Shown here piece by piece: positions 25,901-38,000 of a stretch of 64,000 nucleotides of DNA. Position 1 is the stretch's first letter. Each line of letters opens with the position of its first letter. Origin of the DNA: Acridotheres tristis (Eukaryota > Chordata > Aves > Passeriformes > Sturnidae); NCBI GenBank assembly GCA_037013685.1, contig CM072888.1, positions 2,213,034-2,277,033 on the forward strand, written 5' to 3'. The notes under the pieces were generated by a model. It ran no database searches and was not told where the DNA came from. It was given only the letters and a program-made list of their open reading frames with translations. Made by a program: the position numbers and the translations under genes.

Positions 25901-28711
25901 GGCAAAAGAGTCAAAGGTGTCGAAATATAATGACCAGTCTAAAATTAAAGTCATTCTGTATGAATAATTAAGAATTTTCCTGTCAATAAGAAGAGATGGA
26001 ATAGCTGAAGCTTGGTTTTTCCAGTAGTAAAAATTAGCAGTCTCTATCACAATATTAATTGTTGAGTTGTGTCTGGTTGGAGTGATCTTGGAGCAGGAAC
26101 TGGTGTCAGGTAAGGCTGCTACCTAGGCAGTTTGCTCCTCTTTATGTTGCTCAAAAATATGTTTATTGGGATAATGTAGTAGCCATAAAAAACTTCGGAA
26201 GTTTCAAATGCAGCTTTCTGAGAACAGTCTCACAAAAAGATGTGAAACTACCACAGAACTGTTTTATGGAAATATTGAAATCACCAGAAGTTAATGAAAA
26301 TACATTGGACTTGTAATGCATTTTTTATTTATAGCGTGCATAAATCATAAATCACTTAACCTAGTTTATTTTCCGAGCTTCTTTTTTTGCCATAGTTCTT
26401 TCCATCTCCAGTCATACCAATGAAATTCATTTCTTGAGGACACTCTAAATCTTGAATCTTGCTGCATGCTGTATCTCCTTTGGGTTGCAGCCTCTTTGTC
26501 TGACACAAGAAAGCTTTTACCAAGATGTATAATAAATGGAAACAACATTACCCTTCCCACCTGCTCTGGCAATGCATGATTTGGGCTCCTACACATCCCT
26601 TAGCAGAGCTAATGAGGGAATTCTAATTCTGAGGAACGCAGCATATACTGCAAGGAATCTGGTCGATGCTATCCCAGGTTTCTGGGTCAGGGAATAATCT
26701 TCGGTGTTTAAAAATGTTTTGATTTGAAATAAGGGATTGTTTGAATCCCGGTCATATGCGGTGTATAGCACAAAAGCTTTCTCTCTTGTACCTATTTCAC
26801 CATCTTGTTATTACAAAATATTTTTTGTTGAAAGTATCAACAGTCTTCATGGCCAAGTGTGAGGCCATGTCCACAATATCTGCAGCAGCATGGTGAGGCG
26901 ATTCCAGCCACAGCTCCAGCTCGGTGCCAGAAAAAGTGGTGCCAGCTTTTCCATATCCTTCATGATGCTCTACAATTAATTTGCCTAAGTACTCCAAGCA
27001 CCTTAAATTATTCAGGTTCATAATACACATTTGAAAGAGTATTTTTATTTTTCTGATTTATAACCAGCAATATCAATGCAGGGAGACAGACCTTTGACAT
27101 TTAAAATAATTAACGACTAGGTGCTATTAGCTCTACCTTGGCAGAGAATACTGAACTTGCTCTAGCGATCTCTCACCTCTTAAAGCTTATCTTCCTCTTC
27201 ACATCTCACAAATCCTGGGATTCTTCTTGTCTTAACAAATATTAGTTTATTGTAAGGTCAGTTGTGTTTTTTTCCTGGATAAGAACTTGGTCTAGATTAT
27301 GAGAACATGATGTTTGTTTAGTGAAAGCTCCTATTTTAGAACTGTGGGCTTTTCAGTTCAACTATTCATGAACAAATCCCATACAACCAAAGGTACACAG
27401 CAGGATGAATCTGATCTGAAATGCCTGTACATGGTTGAATGGGAAAAGCTGAGTGATAAAAATTCTTGTTTTGATATTGAAATAAGAAAATTTGGACCAT
27501 TGTTCATCCAGGAATTTAGATACTGAAATTTCTTTAGGATCTGTGATTGAATCTGTCTTCCTTCATCACTCCCAGTAAATGAATGGGATGAAAACCTACA
27601 TTTTTATGGGGAAAGGAAGTGGTTTTGAAAGCAAAGCACTGTTGTATTTCTTTTCTTTCCGAAGACGAATATTATTTCATTAAGGACTGGGGAAATATGT
27701 GTCCATTATAGCTGTTATTATCTCATTCAAGTCATTTATCAGTGTTAGATTACTGAGCCTGTGCCATTGCAAGTGGAATATTTAGCTCTCATTATGGCAT
27801 GTATATCAGAACTGCAGACTCAGACTCTGCTCTGGGAATTTAATTAAAAGCAAAAAATAAAAAAAAAACCCCTTTGCTTCTTTGCAGTCACTGCTTCATT
27901 TTCTAGAGTGATGCCTTTTGGAGATCAGCAGCACTTTCAGCTCAATTTAAAAAAATTGGTATACAGTAGATAAAATGTGAGTCACTGATAAACTTACTGG
28001 CAAGTTTTACAGGAAGTATTCCATGAGGAAAAGTATTGTATTTGAATTCCCATCTTTTGCATCTGACTGCTGGTATGGAAGAAGATTCTTTAATGGGCAA
28101 AAATCCATATGTGATGAGTGAGTTGGGTGATGGTAACACCTGGTCTGTGCCACTTTTAGAGTTGCACCCAATTAAATGCTGGCTGGCTGGAACAGATGGT
28201 TCCTGAAATCAGAGAATAACCAAGCCAAATGGGACAAAATTTATTGGTTGTCTCAAGGGTAGGAGCTTCAACTGACACTTTAGAAAGTAGGGAATAAAAA
28301 AAAAAAAATTAAAAAGCATATGTTGGCATACCTGTTATTTTTTCCCTTTGCATCTTTAAATACTGAATAACATCAAGAAACCATGAAAATCTGAGTTGAG
28401 AAGGCACAACTTTCCTCTGCCATGAGCTGAATTCTCAACTCCAGACATTCCCTGAACATTAACATGATGAGCCATCAGTCAATTAGGAAGTTCTTAATGA
28501 AGAAGAGTTCACAAGCTATCAGTATTTTGCTAATTATAGAAACAGCTGTTGGAGAAACAGTGTCTCATAACTCTGGAGTTTGTAAATGGCATTAACACTG
28601 TCACCTACCCCTGCCATACTGATTAATAGGGGATTAATGCTGGCTTTACCTACAGTTATAACACAAGATTCACTATAACATCAAAGATTTTTTTAACTGA
28701 TAGCAATTTGA

Positions 28712-28733
28712 TTTTTTTTTTTTTTTTTTTTTT
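28712..28733 (+). repeat. T22 homopolymer
   Basis: An uninterrupted run of 22 T within intron; possibly the relic of an inverted poly(A) tail, but no retrocopy was recognised beside it. Confidence 0.9.
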
Positions 28734-29846
28734 AATTTATGTGAAGCAGGTTTTTCTCATGTCCTGATCAGGGACAATATCCTCCAAAGTTACAGCTAAA
28801 TAAATTTTCTCCATAAAATTAAGGCAGTACATCCCCAAGTCCATGCTTAAAAAGTAAGTCTGAAAGGGTTATTACCACTCAGATACACATTGTAATAGAC
28901 AAACAAACCAAATAGGTTAAATGAAGATGTGAACATATTGTTTGGATATTAGGCTTGAATTTTGAATTCTGTTTTTGTCAGCATTCCATTAACAAACTAT
29001 ATTTAGTAGATGAAAAAGGTTCAGGGGCCCATAGTGCTGGACTGTGCTCTCTCTCAGAGATATTTCTGACTTTGGACAGACTGGGGTCATTCAACTTACT
29101 TGGAGGGCAAAAAACCCAAATCCAACCTGCAGGAATACTTTTTCTACAGCCACAATTTAAAACAAATATTTGGATGTCTTGGATAATGTTATGATGAAAT
29201 CTGTCCTTTGAAAACTGAAGCCTTCTACTCTGTCAGCCTTTCCTTCTTATGCATGAAGCTCATTTTCACTAGTAAATTGAAATATTTGGAGAAATTTTTA
29301 TGTGTTTGGTACAGCATATGATTTCAATATATGTCTTTGCATTTCTCTCTACAATGTCTTCGAGAAACAGGCGTGTGCTCTGTGCAGTAAGTGATGTGGT
29401 ACATGATGCAATAGGAAGGGCAACTAGAGTGGGGACAGAGAAACCAGAAGGGGAGGTCTGACTATTTGATTAAAATACTGATTTCCATATATGATTTATT
29501 TACTGAGATTCCCTAAAATAGATGTTTCAAATTCAGGTTAAATTGCAGCAATGGGATTAGCAAGAAAGAGGGAGAATCCACAGTCATATATAGTCACTTG
29601 ATCATTTCTTGCAATGTCTGACAGCTAGGTAGTTATAAAGTAATGTTTATATTCATGCTATAAGTGTACTTAAGCTTATATTGATGCTTTTCACATTGTA
29701 GTTTATTTGTTCCTAGTGGTCTGAAAATACTTATTTATAGCTGGAATTACCTATCCTTTGTCAAGAAAAGTTGAAAGATAGACCTTTACAAGGTCAAATA
29801 ACACCAAATATTTCTCCAAAGTCATAGGTTTATGAGGAATGAACCT

Positions 29847-30035
29847 GTAATGTCATCCAGTTCCACCCCCTGCCACAGACAGGGACACCTTCAATAGATC
29901 GGGCTGCTCCAACCTGGCTGCTCCAACCTGGCTTTGCACATTTCCGGGGATGGGGCAGCTACAGCTTCTCTGGGCAACCTATGCCAGGGCTTCACCACCC
30001 TCACAGGGAACTTCTGTTTCTTCTTCTGAAATTCA
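29847..30035 (-). mobile_element. CR1 fragment, antisense, with internal 14-bp duplication
   Basis: Blocks 'gtcatccagttccaccccctgccacagacagggacacct', 'ctccaacctggct' and 'cttctctgggcaacctatgccagggcttcaccaccctcacagg' are in the order of an inverted CR1 3' region. The 14-mer ggctgctccaacct is perfectly duplicated at 29902-29915 and 29916-29929, a local slippage event inside the element. Confidence 0.85.
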
Positions 30036-30702
30036 CAGAAATTGCTTCTGTTATCTAAGATAAATTTACCTTTGTATCAATATCATGTACTAGAAATGCA
30101 TTGCAATTTTTTTTTTTTTTTAAGTAGTTAGTGAGGTTTGCTGGTTAAATCCACAGATGGTGAATTCACCACACTATAAAATACCAGCTCAGTGTTTTCT
30201 AATTCCTCATACCTTATCCTTATATCATGTTTATAATGTATTGATTTGATTGCCTGACCCTAGTGCCTGCCTGTACACAACGTGAGCATTAATTCAGCCT
30301 GAGTTGAAGGTGGTGGGCAGAGCTGCCAGCTGAGACTTTGCACATTAACATGTCAGCTTTGGGGCTTCCCAAATTACAGGGCTCTCATGTTCTCCTGCTC
30401 ACACAGTGCTGCTTAAGGTGAACTCTTCTCCTGTAAACCTTCCCCTTTCTCACTGGTGGTACTCATGGTTTTCAAGCATGATCTGCTTACATGTGTAAAA
30501 CTCCAAAGAAAACCCCTCACTCAGGGGTGTGTGCTTAGGAAGAGGAGACGTGGTAAATACCATATGGTGCACGGGACTCTGGGTCTGGTTTTTTGGCTTC
30601 TTTCTTGTAAAGGAAGTGCCTTCAAATGACAATTTGTTGAGAGTTTTTCTTCACTAGTCACAAAACTATGAAGACCAATATGTTGGTTTCTCTCACTGAG
30701 AA

Positions 30703-32467
30703 ACACTGTGAGGGACCATGAAGGAACTATGGGGCTGTGAGGAGTTCTGAGGGCTGTGAGGGGTTCTGCAGTTTGTGAAAGCCACGAGGGGCTCTGAGGG
30801 ACTGTGATGGACTGTGAGAGGCTCTGGATGGCTTTAAGGGGCCGTCAGGGGTTCTGAGGGCTTTGAGGGGCGGCAAGAGGTTCTGGGGGCTGTGAGGCCG
30901 TGAGAGGCTCTGAGGGCCATGAGAGGCTTTTGAGGACTCTGAGGGACCGTGAGGGGCTCTGAGGTTTGTGAAAGCCATGAGGATCTCTGAGGGCCGTCAG
31001 GGCCGTGAAGGGCTCTGAGGGCTGTGAGAGGCTTTTGAGGCCTTTGAGGGGCCGTGAGGGTCTCTGAGGGGTCGTGAGTAGTCCTGAGAGGGCCGTGAGG
31101 GGCTGTGAGAACCATGAGGGGCTTTGAGGCCAGTGAGGGGTTCTGAGGAGTTATGAGAGGCTCTGAGGAGTTCTGAGGGGCCGTGAGGAGATGTGAGGAG
31201 TTCTGAGGGGCTGTGAGGAGTTCTGAGGGGCCATGAGGAGTTCTGAGGGGTCGTGAGGAGTTCTCAGGGGTCGTGAGGGGCTGTGAGGAGATGTGAGGCA
31301 TTCCGAGGGGCCGTGAGGAGTTCTGAGGGGTCGTGAGGGCGAGGGGCCGTGAGGAGTTCTGAGGGGCCGTGAGGAGTTCTGAGGGGCTGTGAGGAGATGT
31401 GAGGGGTTCTGAGGGGTCGTGAGGGCCTGTGAGGAGTTCTGAGGGGCCGTGAGGAGCTGTGAGGAGTTCTGAGGGGCCGTGAGGAGTTCTGAGGGGTCGT
31501 GAGGGCCTGTGAGGAGTTCTGAGGGGCCGTGAGGAGTTCTGAGGGGCCGTGAGGAGTTCTGAGGGGTCGTGAGGGCCTGTGAGGAGTTCTCAGGGGTCGT
31601 GAGGGTCTGTGAGGAGATGTGAGGCATTCCGAGGGGCCGTGAGGAGTTCTGAGGGGCCGTGAGGAGTTCTGAGGGGTCGTGAGGGCCTGTGAGGAGTTCT
31701 CAGGGGTCGTGAGGAGTTCTGAGGGACTGTGAGGAGATGTGAGGGGTTCTGAGGGGTCGTGAGGGCCTGTGAGGAGTTCTGAGGGGTCGTGAGGGCCTGT
31801 GAGGAGTTCTGAGGGGCTGTGAGGAGTTCTGAGGGGCTGTGAGGAGATGTGAGGCATTCCGAGGGGCCGTGAGGAGTTCTGAGGGGTCGTGAGGGCCTGT
31901 GAGGAGTTCTGAGGGGTCGTGAGGAGTTCTGAGGGGTCGTGAGGGCCTGTGAGGAGTTCTGAGGGGCTGTGAGGGCCTGTGAGGAGATGTGAGGCATTCC
32001 GAGGGGCCGTGAGGAGTTCTGAGGGTTCATGAGGAGTTCTGAGGGGCAGTGAGGGGCTGTGGGGTGATGTGAGGAGTTCCAAGGGGCTGTGAGGGGCCGT
32101 GAGGAGTTCTGCGGCGCTGTGAGGAGCCATGAGGGGCTTTGAGCGGTGTGAGGGCCTCTGAGGAGCCATGAGGAGCTCTAAGGAGCTGTGAGGAATTCTG
32201 AGGGGTAGTGAGGGGTTCTGAGGAGCTGTGAGGAGTTCTGAGTAACCATAAGGGGCAGTGAGGGGCCATGAGGAGTTCCAAGGAGCCGTGAGGGGCTCTG
32301 AGTAGATGTGAGGAGTTCTGAAGGGCCGTGAGTGGTTCTGAGGGCCATGAGGGGGCTCTGAATGGCTTTGATGGACTGTGAGGGGCTGTGAGGGCCATGA
32401 GGGGGCTTCAAGGAGTTCTAGGCACCCTGAGGGGCTCTGAAGGCCTCTGAAGACTTTGAGGGGCTGT
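30703..32467 (+). repeat. G-rich 20-bp minisatellite, about 88 units
   Basis: Tandem array with consensus unit gaggggccgtgaggagttct, itself two related 10-bp halves (gaggggccgt and gaggagttct), so GAGG recurs nearly every 10 bases. The core (about 31140-32040) is very regular; both flanks are more diverged. The consensus has ten G against three C, a strong skew on the ANK2 sense strand. Variants at ccgt are mostly ctgt, ccat and tcgt, the first two being the products expected from CpG decay. Open frames on the - strand (one of 420 codons, starting with TTG at 32526) exist in all three frames and give one rotating Pro/Ser/Thr/Leu-rich peptide. They are by-products of a stop-free unit whose length is not a multiple of 3, not genes. 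Confidence 0.95.
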
Positions 32468-33889
32468 ATAACAAAATATTTCAAGAGATTATGGAATCCA
32501 GATCCAAATTCTTCATCTTCTGACAAGGTAAGACTGTAGGAAACCTCCGTTGTTGTTTATTGAGGGGATTTTGTCAAAATGCATTTGAACTTGAAGTGTG
32601 TGAAAATGAATAAATGTCTGAGACAGAAATGCTGACAAAAATGCTTTTAAAAACATTAAAAGAATGGGGCGAAAGACAAACTAGTGACAGCCTACTGAAA
32701 AATTAGATTTGGCCAACTGGGAAAGAAAATAGCTCTGAGTACTCCCAACTTTTGTGTTCTAAGCCTTGTAACATGTTGCTGAATCTCTTAAATATTTTGT
32801 GGAACCAGTCTCTGGTATTTGTATGGGAATTTACGTATGAAGCATATGGATTGTTGAATTACTCATTATATATACAAGAAGTTAATATTCTGCATTATGA
32901 TCAATATTCTGGTGTATGGAAAGTTTTTTGAGGTGATGTACACTGCAGTAATTTGATTATGAGGTAATAAAATTATGAATCAAGGGAATGAAAATCTACT
33001 TGGAAAGCGCTGCTTGTGTCTTCTTAGCTAGAAACAAATGGCATATAGTTCTGCAGGCTTAGCTATAATCTGAGCTTCCAGCAATAATGGAGATGGCAGC
33101 ATTTTTAACTTTTTATGTTATTCTGTGTGAAAGAAAAACAAGCAATGATTGATTCATCCCTGAGAACCCAAAGTTGTAGGTGGTAATTTGTTGCATCATT
33201 CTTTCTTAACCTTTTAAAAATATAAAGCTGATTATTGTAGTTTTGCTATGGTAAATTATTCTTGTAGTGGTAAAGCACAAAAAAAAAAAGGGGGGAAAGA
33301 AAGTAAAAAGTGTGTTTTATTGAGGGCAAAGATGCTTTTCCCAACAAGACACTTGATTTTTTTTCAAGTATATTCAAACATTAAAACATAATTTGGTGTC
33401 TTTATGAGCACATCCTCATTCCAGGAAAGGGTGCAGTGTCAACATCTATCCTTTAGTCTTCAAAGGGAACTTTCAGGTTCCTATCAAAACTTGCACTGGC
33501 ATCAAACCTTGTCCAAATGCTCCCCTGACTGAGGCCTGCAGCTATCCAAAATTTCTGTCACTGTAAATTTCTGCATTACCTTCCCTTTCCCCTTGCTGCA
33601 TGTTTAGAAAGATGGTCTGTTTTCCTAACAGTAAATGATGTGGAAAATGTGCTGAAGTTTTCTGAAAGGAATTTAAAAGAGAATATTTTTGTCTTGGCAT
33701 GTAGCACAGTTGTAAGGAGGCTCATTTTGATGACATCCATCTGTTGCAGATTAAAATAGGTTGGAATCGGGGATTGTGAAGAGAGTTAGTGCAGCATGAT
33801 AAACAGGGTGACCGAAATAAAATACATTGGAATGGATTGGGCAACTGAAATAAGTGGCTGGAAGTGGGAGGCTTTTAGGATGTTCTCAT

Positions 33890-34160
33890 GATGTGAAGGA
33901 GCGACTCTGCCCGGCGTTTGTGGCAGGGAGGTGGGATTCGTTGAGAACACGCTCAGCCGGAGGCGTTCCCGTGGAACAGCGGGTCCGAGTGCGGGCCGTC
34001 ACACCCCCACGAACAGGCTCTCGAGCTTATGTACCTGCTCCTTGCACTCACTCCCACTCGGTTTGTTTGACTGGGACAATTGTTGCTGTCCCCGTACGCC
34101 TTCCCAAACGCTTATTCTGTGTACTCTTTGCTTCTCTAGCACGGCTTGAGTTTGTCTCGT
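33890..34160 (+). promoter_or_regulatory. CpG-dense patch about 0.8-1 kb upstream of the first shared exon
   Basis: Many CpGs cluster here (for example gcgactctgcccggcg, acgctcagccggaggcg and gcgggtccgagtgcgggccgtc) inside AT-rich intron. It could be a further ANK2 promoter or an intronic regulatory element. I found no convincing first coding exon with a phase-0 donor. A 156-codon + frame across it (33854-34324) matches nothing I recognise. Confidence 0.35.
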
Positions 34161-34539
34161 CGTCTCAGGTCTTAGGAGCCAATTTGCCTGTGTTGGGGAG
34201 CATCCAAATCTGGGCTGGTTTAGAGCAGCCCGTGCAGTTTTGTGTCACGGACAAAGGCAAGAGGGCTGAGGTGTTCCACGCTCCGTTGCATAACGGTACA
34301 TCCCACAGCCTGGCTGAAAAATGAAAACAGATTTTTATCAGATTTTTAAACCTTTTTTTAAACGTATGAGTGCAGGCAGTTTAAGGGTGGGAATGTTTAC
34401 AACATGATCCTGGATTTACTTAGCCTTGAGTACTTCATCCGCTTTGTTCTAAGGTGAGCTACACGTGCAGTGCTGCCCACTTTGAGCATATATATCTAAA
34501 AATAATTGATATAAATCTGGGAATAACATTATACAAATC

Positions 34540-34615
34540 TGTAAACAGCATACATAAATAATACATAAAATTATATATGTAAAGATATAATATATTTATA
34601 TATAATTCCCCAGAA
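34540..34615. repeat. AT-rich simple sequence
   Basis: An imperfect run of TA/ATA motifs (for example tatatatgtaaagatataatatatttatatataa) in the intron before the first shared exon. No function seen. Confidence 0.7.
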
Positions 34616-34957
34616 AACTAGAGTTAGCAAGTTGATGCATCTATTTTACTCTTGTTGACAATATGATTTACTATGATTTATGGTTGTTTTTTCTTTATTT
34701 GTTTTTGAAATTCTTGCTGAATTTTAAATGTCAGGAATTATTGCACTATTTTGCTCACTCTGATAGGTCTGCAGTTCTTTTGTGCTGTTATTGCCTAATT
34801 TAAATATGCTAATTAATGCAAATATAATTCAAACTCAGTTGTTTCATGGTTTTGTTCTCCTGCAGCATAAAATGTGGAAACCTTTCACCACTGATGGAGT
34901 TCTGCTCTGGTTTAAGCAGGGGCTAATTGGAGAATTTTTTTCCTTCTCTTTTTGCAG

Positions 34958-35059
34958 TCTGACAGCAATGCAAGCTTTCTCCGAGCTGCCAGAGCTGGCA
35001 ATTTGGACAAAGTAGTGGAATACCTGAAAAGTGGAATAGACATTAACACCTGTAATCAG
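34958..35059 (+). CDS. ANK2: ANK2 first shared exon: start of ankyrin repeat 1 (34 codons)
   Basis: The acceptor is a strong pyrimidine tract ending ttttgcag, and the donor is CAG/gtaaga. The peptide [20 protein letters not shown] then [14 protein letters not shown] is near-identical to vertebrate ANK2. The one difference from the human protein, as I remember it, is Ser for Gly in LKSGID. It supplies the first ankyrin helices ([17 protein letters not shown]), a capping repeat lacking the TPLH motif. All alternative first exons would splice here in phase 0. Confidence 0.96.
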
Positions 35060-38000
35060 GTAAGATATTTGATGGACACAAGTTTGCAAGAGTAAATTGC
35101 AAGGAACCTGGGCTCTGTAGAAATGTGATTTGTCTCTTTATCCTGTTGAATGTGATGTGCTCAGCCTATGGATTTTCCTTAGGCCTCCCACGTGAAAAAC
35201 CTGATCCCCTGAGAGCTCAGGTGTGGGAGTCTGAGGTTTCTCTTGTTATTTTTGTGAGATCTCAGAGGGCAGATAAGCACTTGAGTGGATGTAGTTGTAG
35301 CTGCCCAGATAACTTGTGTCCAAGCAGATTAAAACCTTGGCACTCACCTGCACTGGCAGTGCAGTTCTGGTTACTCTCAGATGGCTAAAGGAATGGCCAT
35401 AGGCTTTCACCTTATTCACAAAACTAAATGTGTTTTTATCACTGGTCATTAATATCTACAACATAACATAAAAGGTACTTAAATGTTGCACTTAACATAC
35501 TGTCTCTCCTTTCAGGAAGTTATTCCTGCTGTAAAAATACACTGTTAAAGTTTCACCATTGATGTGACTGTAATGTGATACAATGTTTTGGCTTGGCTCT
35601 TTTGTAGGTCTCTGATATAAATCCAATTACTTTGGCTTCATAGCTTGGGGACCTAGATTTGCAACGTTTATTTAAGTGACTAGAACCATGAAGTTTAATA
35701 AGACTCTAACTGTGATTTAAAATAAATATGCAAATAAGTGTCTGCATCAGTTCTGGGAAGTGTCTTGATTTTCTTGTGAAATTAGTGCTGCTTCTTTGAA
35801 GGGCAATTTGACAGCTCAGGGTTTATGATGCCCAGCTTTCCCATAACTCTTAGCCAGATTTGACCAGAGTGACCACTAACTGGACAATGGCTATGCCATT
35901 TGGAAGTAAAACTCCGGAATTGTGATCATTATTTCTTTCTGGGGAAAAAAAAAGAGTAAGTGGGAGAGTAAGCAATGAAATAATCTAAAATGTTTGGCAC
36001 CATCACCTTCCCTGCTGAAGGAAAGCTGCAGGTGATTAAAGCAGGCGTATGTCAAATGGAAGCTGGGGGACTGCAGAGAGAGCAGATCTGTTGGCTGTGC
36101 CAAGGAATTTAATGATGAGGAGGATAAGAGCTGGGGCTTTTTATGTTCTGCATATTGAAAACATACAGAAACCTTCTTGTCTTACTGTCTAGGAGAAGGT
36201 TTTACTTTAAAAGATTTACTGTCAAGGAAAAACTTCCTGAGATATATGGGACATGACCTGGTAAACTTCGAGTTTCCCAGTTAGGAGAGAGTAAAGCTAG
36301 ACTCAAGTTCTTATGTTCAAATAGATCCAGCAAGTTTTCTATCTTTATTGTCAGCACCAGTATTAACAAAGAGATTCATCCCCAGGACAGGACAGAGCAC
36401 AGTTAATATGATAATTACTTAGGAACATTACAAGGTTTTTTTTCCCCATTTTCACATTCTCTTGCTGGTCATGGGAGGAATATTGTCAAAGGTTGCTGCA
36501 GATTTATCTTCTGTGGAAAGCACTTCTCACCTGCAGCTGGTGACAAAGCTCCTCTTGCACTGTGCAGGTGAGATCAGAGCTTTCACCAGCCACTGTGCAC
36601 AACAAACACTTCAGCTTGTGGCAGACTCCAGTTCTGGTGCCATATGAAATTGCTTACAGTGGTTTTTGGTAACTAAGACCCTCAGTGCTTCCACTGATTA
36701 AGCGTCGCTGGTGTATTGTAAATTTTATTGGGAGTGGGAGCAGACTCCCTCTGCTAGAGGTCAGGGAATATTGAGTAAGCCATGGCAGCTGCTACTGCAG
36801 CCTTCAAGTTATTCTTCCTCCGTTATCTCCTCCTCAGGGTCTGACAGGGGTGTCCATGTCATTGTGTTCCAGCTGTCTAAGTGGAGAAGCAAACAAAAAA
36901 AAAAAGTCTGTGCAAAATGCAGGGGTGTATTTTATTTTTAAGAGTGAGATATCTCAATACTCTTTTAGAAATGAAGCCTTGTATGTGCAGGGTATTTTTG
37001 CTCAGTAAAATGCTATTTTTAGATTAGATTTCATCTGAGAAAACCATACATAATGTTAAATATAAGCTTTCCTGAATGGAGAGAACACCAGGAGATTCTT
37101 TCTTCAGTTTCAATTTTTCTTTTCTCAGATCCTGTGTTTTCAGAGTGATATGTCTTTATAGATAATCAAAGTATTTTCCCAATGTAACTGTTGCCAAAAT
37201 ATGATGGAGCTTAATGTTTCTGGATATACTGAACACAGAGTAGTTAATACAACAATTATGTAGTTAATAATTAGGTATTACTTAAATATGCTTTGTTGAA
37301 TGCTACTGTCATAACAAGTTCACTTATGGGATTGCTTACTTTAATCTGCATTCAAGCACTGTCATCTATTCTGAAAATCATATACATCAATTCTATTTAT
37401 TTCTGGAGAGAGTTAGAAATGTCAGGGGACAAAATTCCCCAATTTTATGACGAGTTCCTTAAAATATCCGATTCCTGGTATTTTATAGGGCGGATAGCCA
37501 ATAGCCATTGGAAATACCTGTTTCCTTTAAAGCTGTTTTTCTACGCTACAAATGTAGTTTTTTAGGATGTGGTTACTGTTTCTAGTTAATGTAGCAAGAG
37601 AAAACAACTTGCTTCTGCATCATGTTCAAAATGTTGCTTAGCAAAACCTCACACCGTGCATTTGTGCAGCCCGAGGTTCTAGCAGAGTTTGGCCACAAAG
37701 TCTGACTATTCGGAGAGTTCATCAGCTGCTGCTGAGTTTTGAAACTGCATTGGGGATCCAAAGGCAACATAAAGTAACATTTCTCCATCTTGTCATTGGA
37801 GACGTGTCAGTTTTCAGGGTGCTGGCTTGGAAGGAAAAATGCAATGGGCGTTGGCATTTGCTTTGAAGAAGTCGTCCATGTTCTTCGGTGAAGTCTAATG
37901 CCTTGAATAGTTTTATATACTTGAGTAGGTTCAAGTATTGGGTAGTTTTGGGGGGCTCCAGATCCAAGGCTTTTAAAATTTCTGTCAGTTTGGCTTTTGT

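Larger units (their letters stand above)
21859..34957 (+). other. ANK2: Intron before the first shared ANK2 exon
   Basis: About 13.1 kb. It contains CR1 fragments near 22.9 and 29.9 kb, a (CAG)5 run, a T22 run at 28712-28733, a 1.77-kb G-rich minisatellite (30703-32467) and a CpG-dense patch near 33.9-34.2 kb. An AT-rich stretch lies at 34540-34615. No coding exon is supported. Confidence 0.7.

Noticed and set aside
26366..27030. Three consecutive - strand frames that might be a broken processed pseudogene
   Set aside because: They lie in three different phases, show no family I recognise and have no clear poly(A) tail or flanking duplication. A protein search with frameshifts allowed would settle it.
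31264..32526. A 420-codon open frame on the - strand with a Pro/Ser/Thr/Leu-rich repeat protein
   Set aside because: It is read from the minisatellite, opens with TTG rather than ATG, and equivalent frames exist in the other two phases.
33854..34324. A 156-codon + frame across the CpG-dense patch
   Set aside because: Open mainly because of composition; no domain, and no donor that would join in phase 0 to the ANK2 exon at 34958.
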